A stretch of 5,312 nucleotides of DNA from Caldifarciminota bacterium (GTDB taxonomy: Bacteria; Hydrothermota; Hydrothermia; B15-G9): positions 1 through 5,312 of the forward strand of contig JAMOPK010000402.1 of NCBI GenBank assembly GCA_027064565.1, read 5' to 3'. Within the stretch, counting starts at the first letter, position 1, and every line of letters begins with the position of its first letter. Of this stretch, positions 4,157 to 5,312 are shown in pieces. A program made the translations under genes and the position numbers. The notes under the pieces are model-generated. The model was not told the DNA's origin. It saw only the letters and a list, made by a program, of their open reading frames with translations, and did not search any database.

Positions 4157-5312
4157 ATGCGTAAGTTGTTGGTCATAGTGATAGGGATGTTGCTGGCCAT
4201 CCCCGTTTTCGCGGGTGAAACCGGAAAGATAAAGGGTTTTGTTTACGACGCGGAGACGGGCGAACCCCTGCCCGGCGCCAATGTTGTGATTGAAGGAACC
4301 AATCTGGGCGCCGCCACCGACATGGATGGGTTCTTTTTCATCATCAACGTCCCACCCGGCACCTACACGGTCAGGGCCTCGATGCTGAGTTACGCCGACA
4401 TGGTGATCAAAAACGTCAAAGTCTATGCCGACCAGACCACCGAGCTCGTTTTCCGGCTCAAACCTCAGGCCCTTCAGTCGAAGGCCATCGTGGTTACCGC
4501 AAAAGAGCCGATCGTCAAGAAAGACATTACTTCCAGCGTGATCACGACGAGCAAAGACGAGCTCAAAACCCTGCCTGTGGAAAGTGTCGGAGACATCCTG
4601 ACCCAGAAGGCCGGCATCACGGTTGATGCCGGAGGCGCCATCCACGTTCGTGGTGGCCGTTCAGGAGAGGTGCTTTACATAGTCGATGGAATTCCAATTG
4701 TTGACCCTTATGGACTTGGCACGAGCATCCGTGTGCCTACCAACCTGATTCAGCAGATGTCACTCGTCGCCGGAACGTTCAACGCCGAATACGGAAATGC
4801 GATGTCCGGCGTCGTCAACATCGTGACCGAGGAGGGAGGCAGTCGGTTCAGCGGAAACATCACAACCGCATTTGGCGATTACCTCAGCACTCATGATGAA
4901 ATCTTTGTTGTCCCTCAATCCCCAATCCTTCAGAAGATTGAAGCCATTGACACCACCGACTCCACCATCGACCCCGAAAGGCTGGCAAAATTCAGGGAAC
5001 TGGCTGCCAAACATTTCGAGAATCCAACACACCCGTTCAAAACGTTCAATCCGTTCTCCCTCAATGATTTCAGGTGGAACATTTCTGGGCCCATTGTCAA
5101 GAACAAACTCAGCTTCTTCTTCGGTGGAAGGAGCTACCAGAGGGAAGGCGCCATCTACGGAAGGAACCTCTACCTTCCAACCGATGCCAGAACCGATACG
5201 GTGTTGGGCCTCTATCTCGGACATGGTGACGGCAAATGGGTCAACATGAATCCCTACTGGGAGAATTCGCTCAGCCTTAAGCTCACCTACAAGCCGACCA
5301 ATTCTCTCAAGA
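4157..5312 (+). CDS. TonB-dependent outer-membrane receptor, N-terminal part (runs off window)
   Basis: This gene encodes a gated outer-membrane beta-barrel that imports a ligand using TonB-ExbBD energy. The 385 visible residues (plus one base) begin with a signal peptide (1-19, cleavage likely after PVFA). A carboxypeptidase-regulatory-like domain follows (23-101): GKIKGFVYD, GEPLPGANV, TDMDGFFFI, VPPGTYTVRA. A TonB-box-like AIVVTA (110-115) leads into the plug (about 123-225) with LPVESVGDIL (139-148), HVRGGRSGEVLYIVDGIP (163-180) and FNAEYGNAMSGVVNIVT (208-224). The barrel starts near 229. RWNISGPIVKNKLSFFFGGR (306-325) is a typical early barrel hairpin. About 60 residues between the first two strands (245-304) probably form a long first surface loop. 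Such receptors usually exceed 700 residues, so half or more lies beyond the window. The substrate cannot be told. The start follows the lipoprotein stop by 11 nt. Confidence 0.94.
   Translation, partial: MRKLLVIVIGMLLAIPVFAGETGKIKGFVYDAETGEPLPGANVVIEGTNLGAATDMDGFFFIINVPPGTYTVRASMLSYADMVIKNVKVYADQTTELVFRLKPQALQSKAIVVTAKEPIVKKDITSSVITTSKDELKTLPVESVGDILTQKAGITVDAGGAIHVRGGRSGEVLYIVDGIPIVDPYGLGTSIRVPTNLIQQMSLVAGTFNAEYGNAMSGVVNIVTEEGGSRFSGNITTAFGDYLSTHDEIFVVPQSPILQKIEAIDTTDSTIDPERLAKFRELAAKHFENPTHPFKTFNPFSLNDFRWNISGPIVKNKLSFFFGGRSYQREGAIYGRNLYLPTDARTDTVLGLYLGHGDGKWVNMNPYWENSLSLKLTYKPTNSLK

Noticed and set aside
4103..4183. 9-bp inverted repeat (TATCACTAT / ATAGTGATA) enclosing the receptor gene's ribosome binding site and start
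   Set aside because: The arms are 63 nt apart, and about one such 9-bp pair is expected by chance in a window this long. The strong AAGGAGG site argues for open access. Kept only as a note.
4085..4645. Minus-strand open frame of 186 codons opposite the lipoprotein and receptor genes
   Set aside because: It is antisense to the signal peptide and regulatory-like domain of the receptor; its Gly/His/Asp-rich product matches no family I know. A similar shadow at 4760-5224 was dismissed for the same reason.
1..5312. CRISPR array, insertion sequence, tRNA, rRNA or riboswitch
   Set aside because: No regularly spaced direct repeats, transposase motifs, terminal inverted repeats, tRNA-like cloverleaf or long structured leader were seen; nearly all the window is explained by five genes.

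Overview
The window looks like chromosomal DNA from a diderm (Gram-negative-type) bacterium. The signs are an outer-membrane TonB-dependent receptor, a lipoprotein with a lipobox, and separate secD and secF genes. The receptor begins with a carboxypeptidase-regulatory-like beta-sandwich, an architecture common in Bacteroidota and in many FCB-superphylum and candidate-phylum genomes. All five genes have clear Shine-Dalgarno sequences, most of them AAGGAGG/AGGAGG-like. True Bacteroidota generally lack these, so a related or uncultivated lineage is my guess; the phylum assignment is inference only.

Layout: two divergent transcription units share a 215-bp intergenic region (3364-3578). Leftward on the minus strand runs secD (GTG start at 3363), then secF after a 15-nt gap, then an NAD kinase gene that begins three bases after the secF stop and leaves the window at position 1. 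Rightward on the plus strand runs a 188-residue lipoprotein gene with a carboxypeptidase-regulatory-like fold. The stop codon of this gene overlaps the ribosome binding site of a TonB-dependent receptor gene, which leaves the window at 5312. Plausible sigma-70-type promoters face outward on both sides of the intergenic region.

Function: SecD and SecF form the proton-driven accessory complex of the SecYEG translocon and would help export envelope proteins, including the two encoded to the right. NAD kinase supplies NADP(H) and is probably carried on the same transcript for housekeeping expression. The lipoprotein and receptor look like a co-translated outer-membrane pair whose substrate cannot be read from the sequence.

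The core genes are ordinary. The features most worth checking are: a terminator-like GC-rich hairpin followed by a U-rich tract inside the start of nadK; a perfect 12-bp inverted repeat in the signal-peptide region of the lipoprotein gene; a polybasic cytoplasmic tail on SecF whose codons double as the nadK ribosome binding site; and the lipoprotein itself, a small Thr/Asp-rich partner that does not resemble SusD. I see no mobile element, CRISPR array, tRNA or rRNA. No clearly new defence or metabolic system is present.
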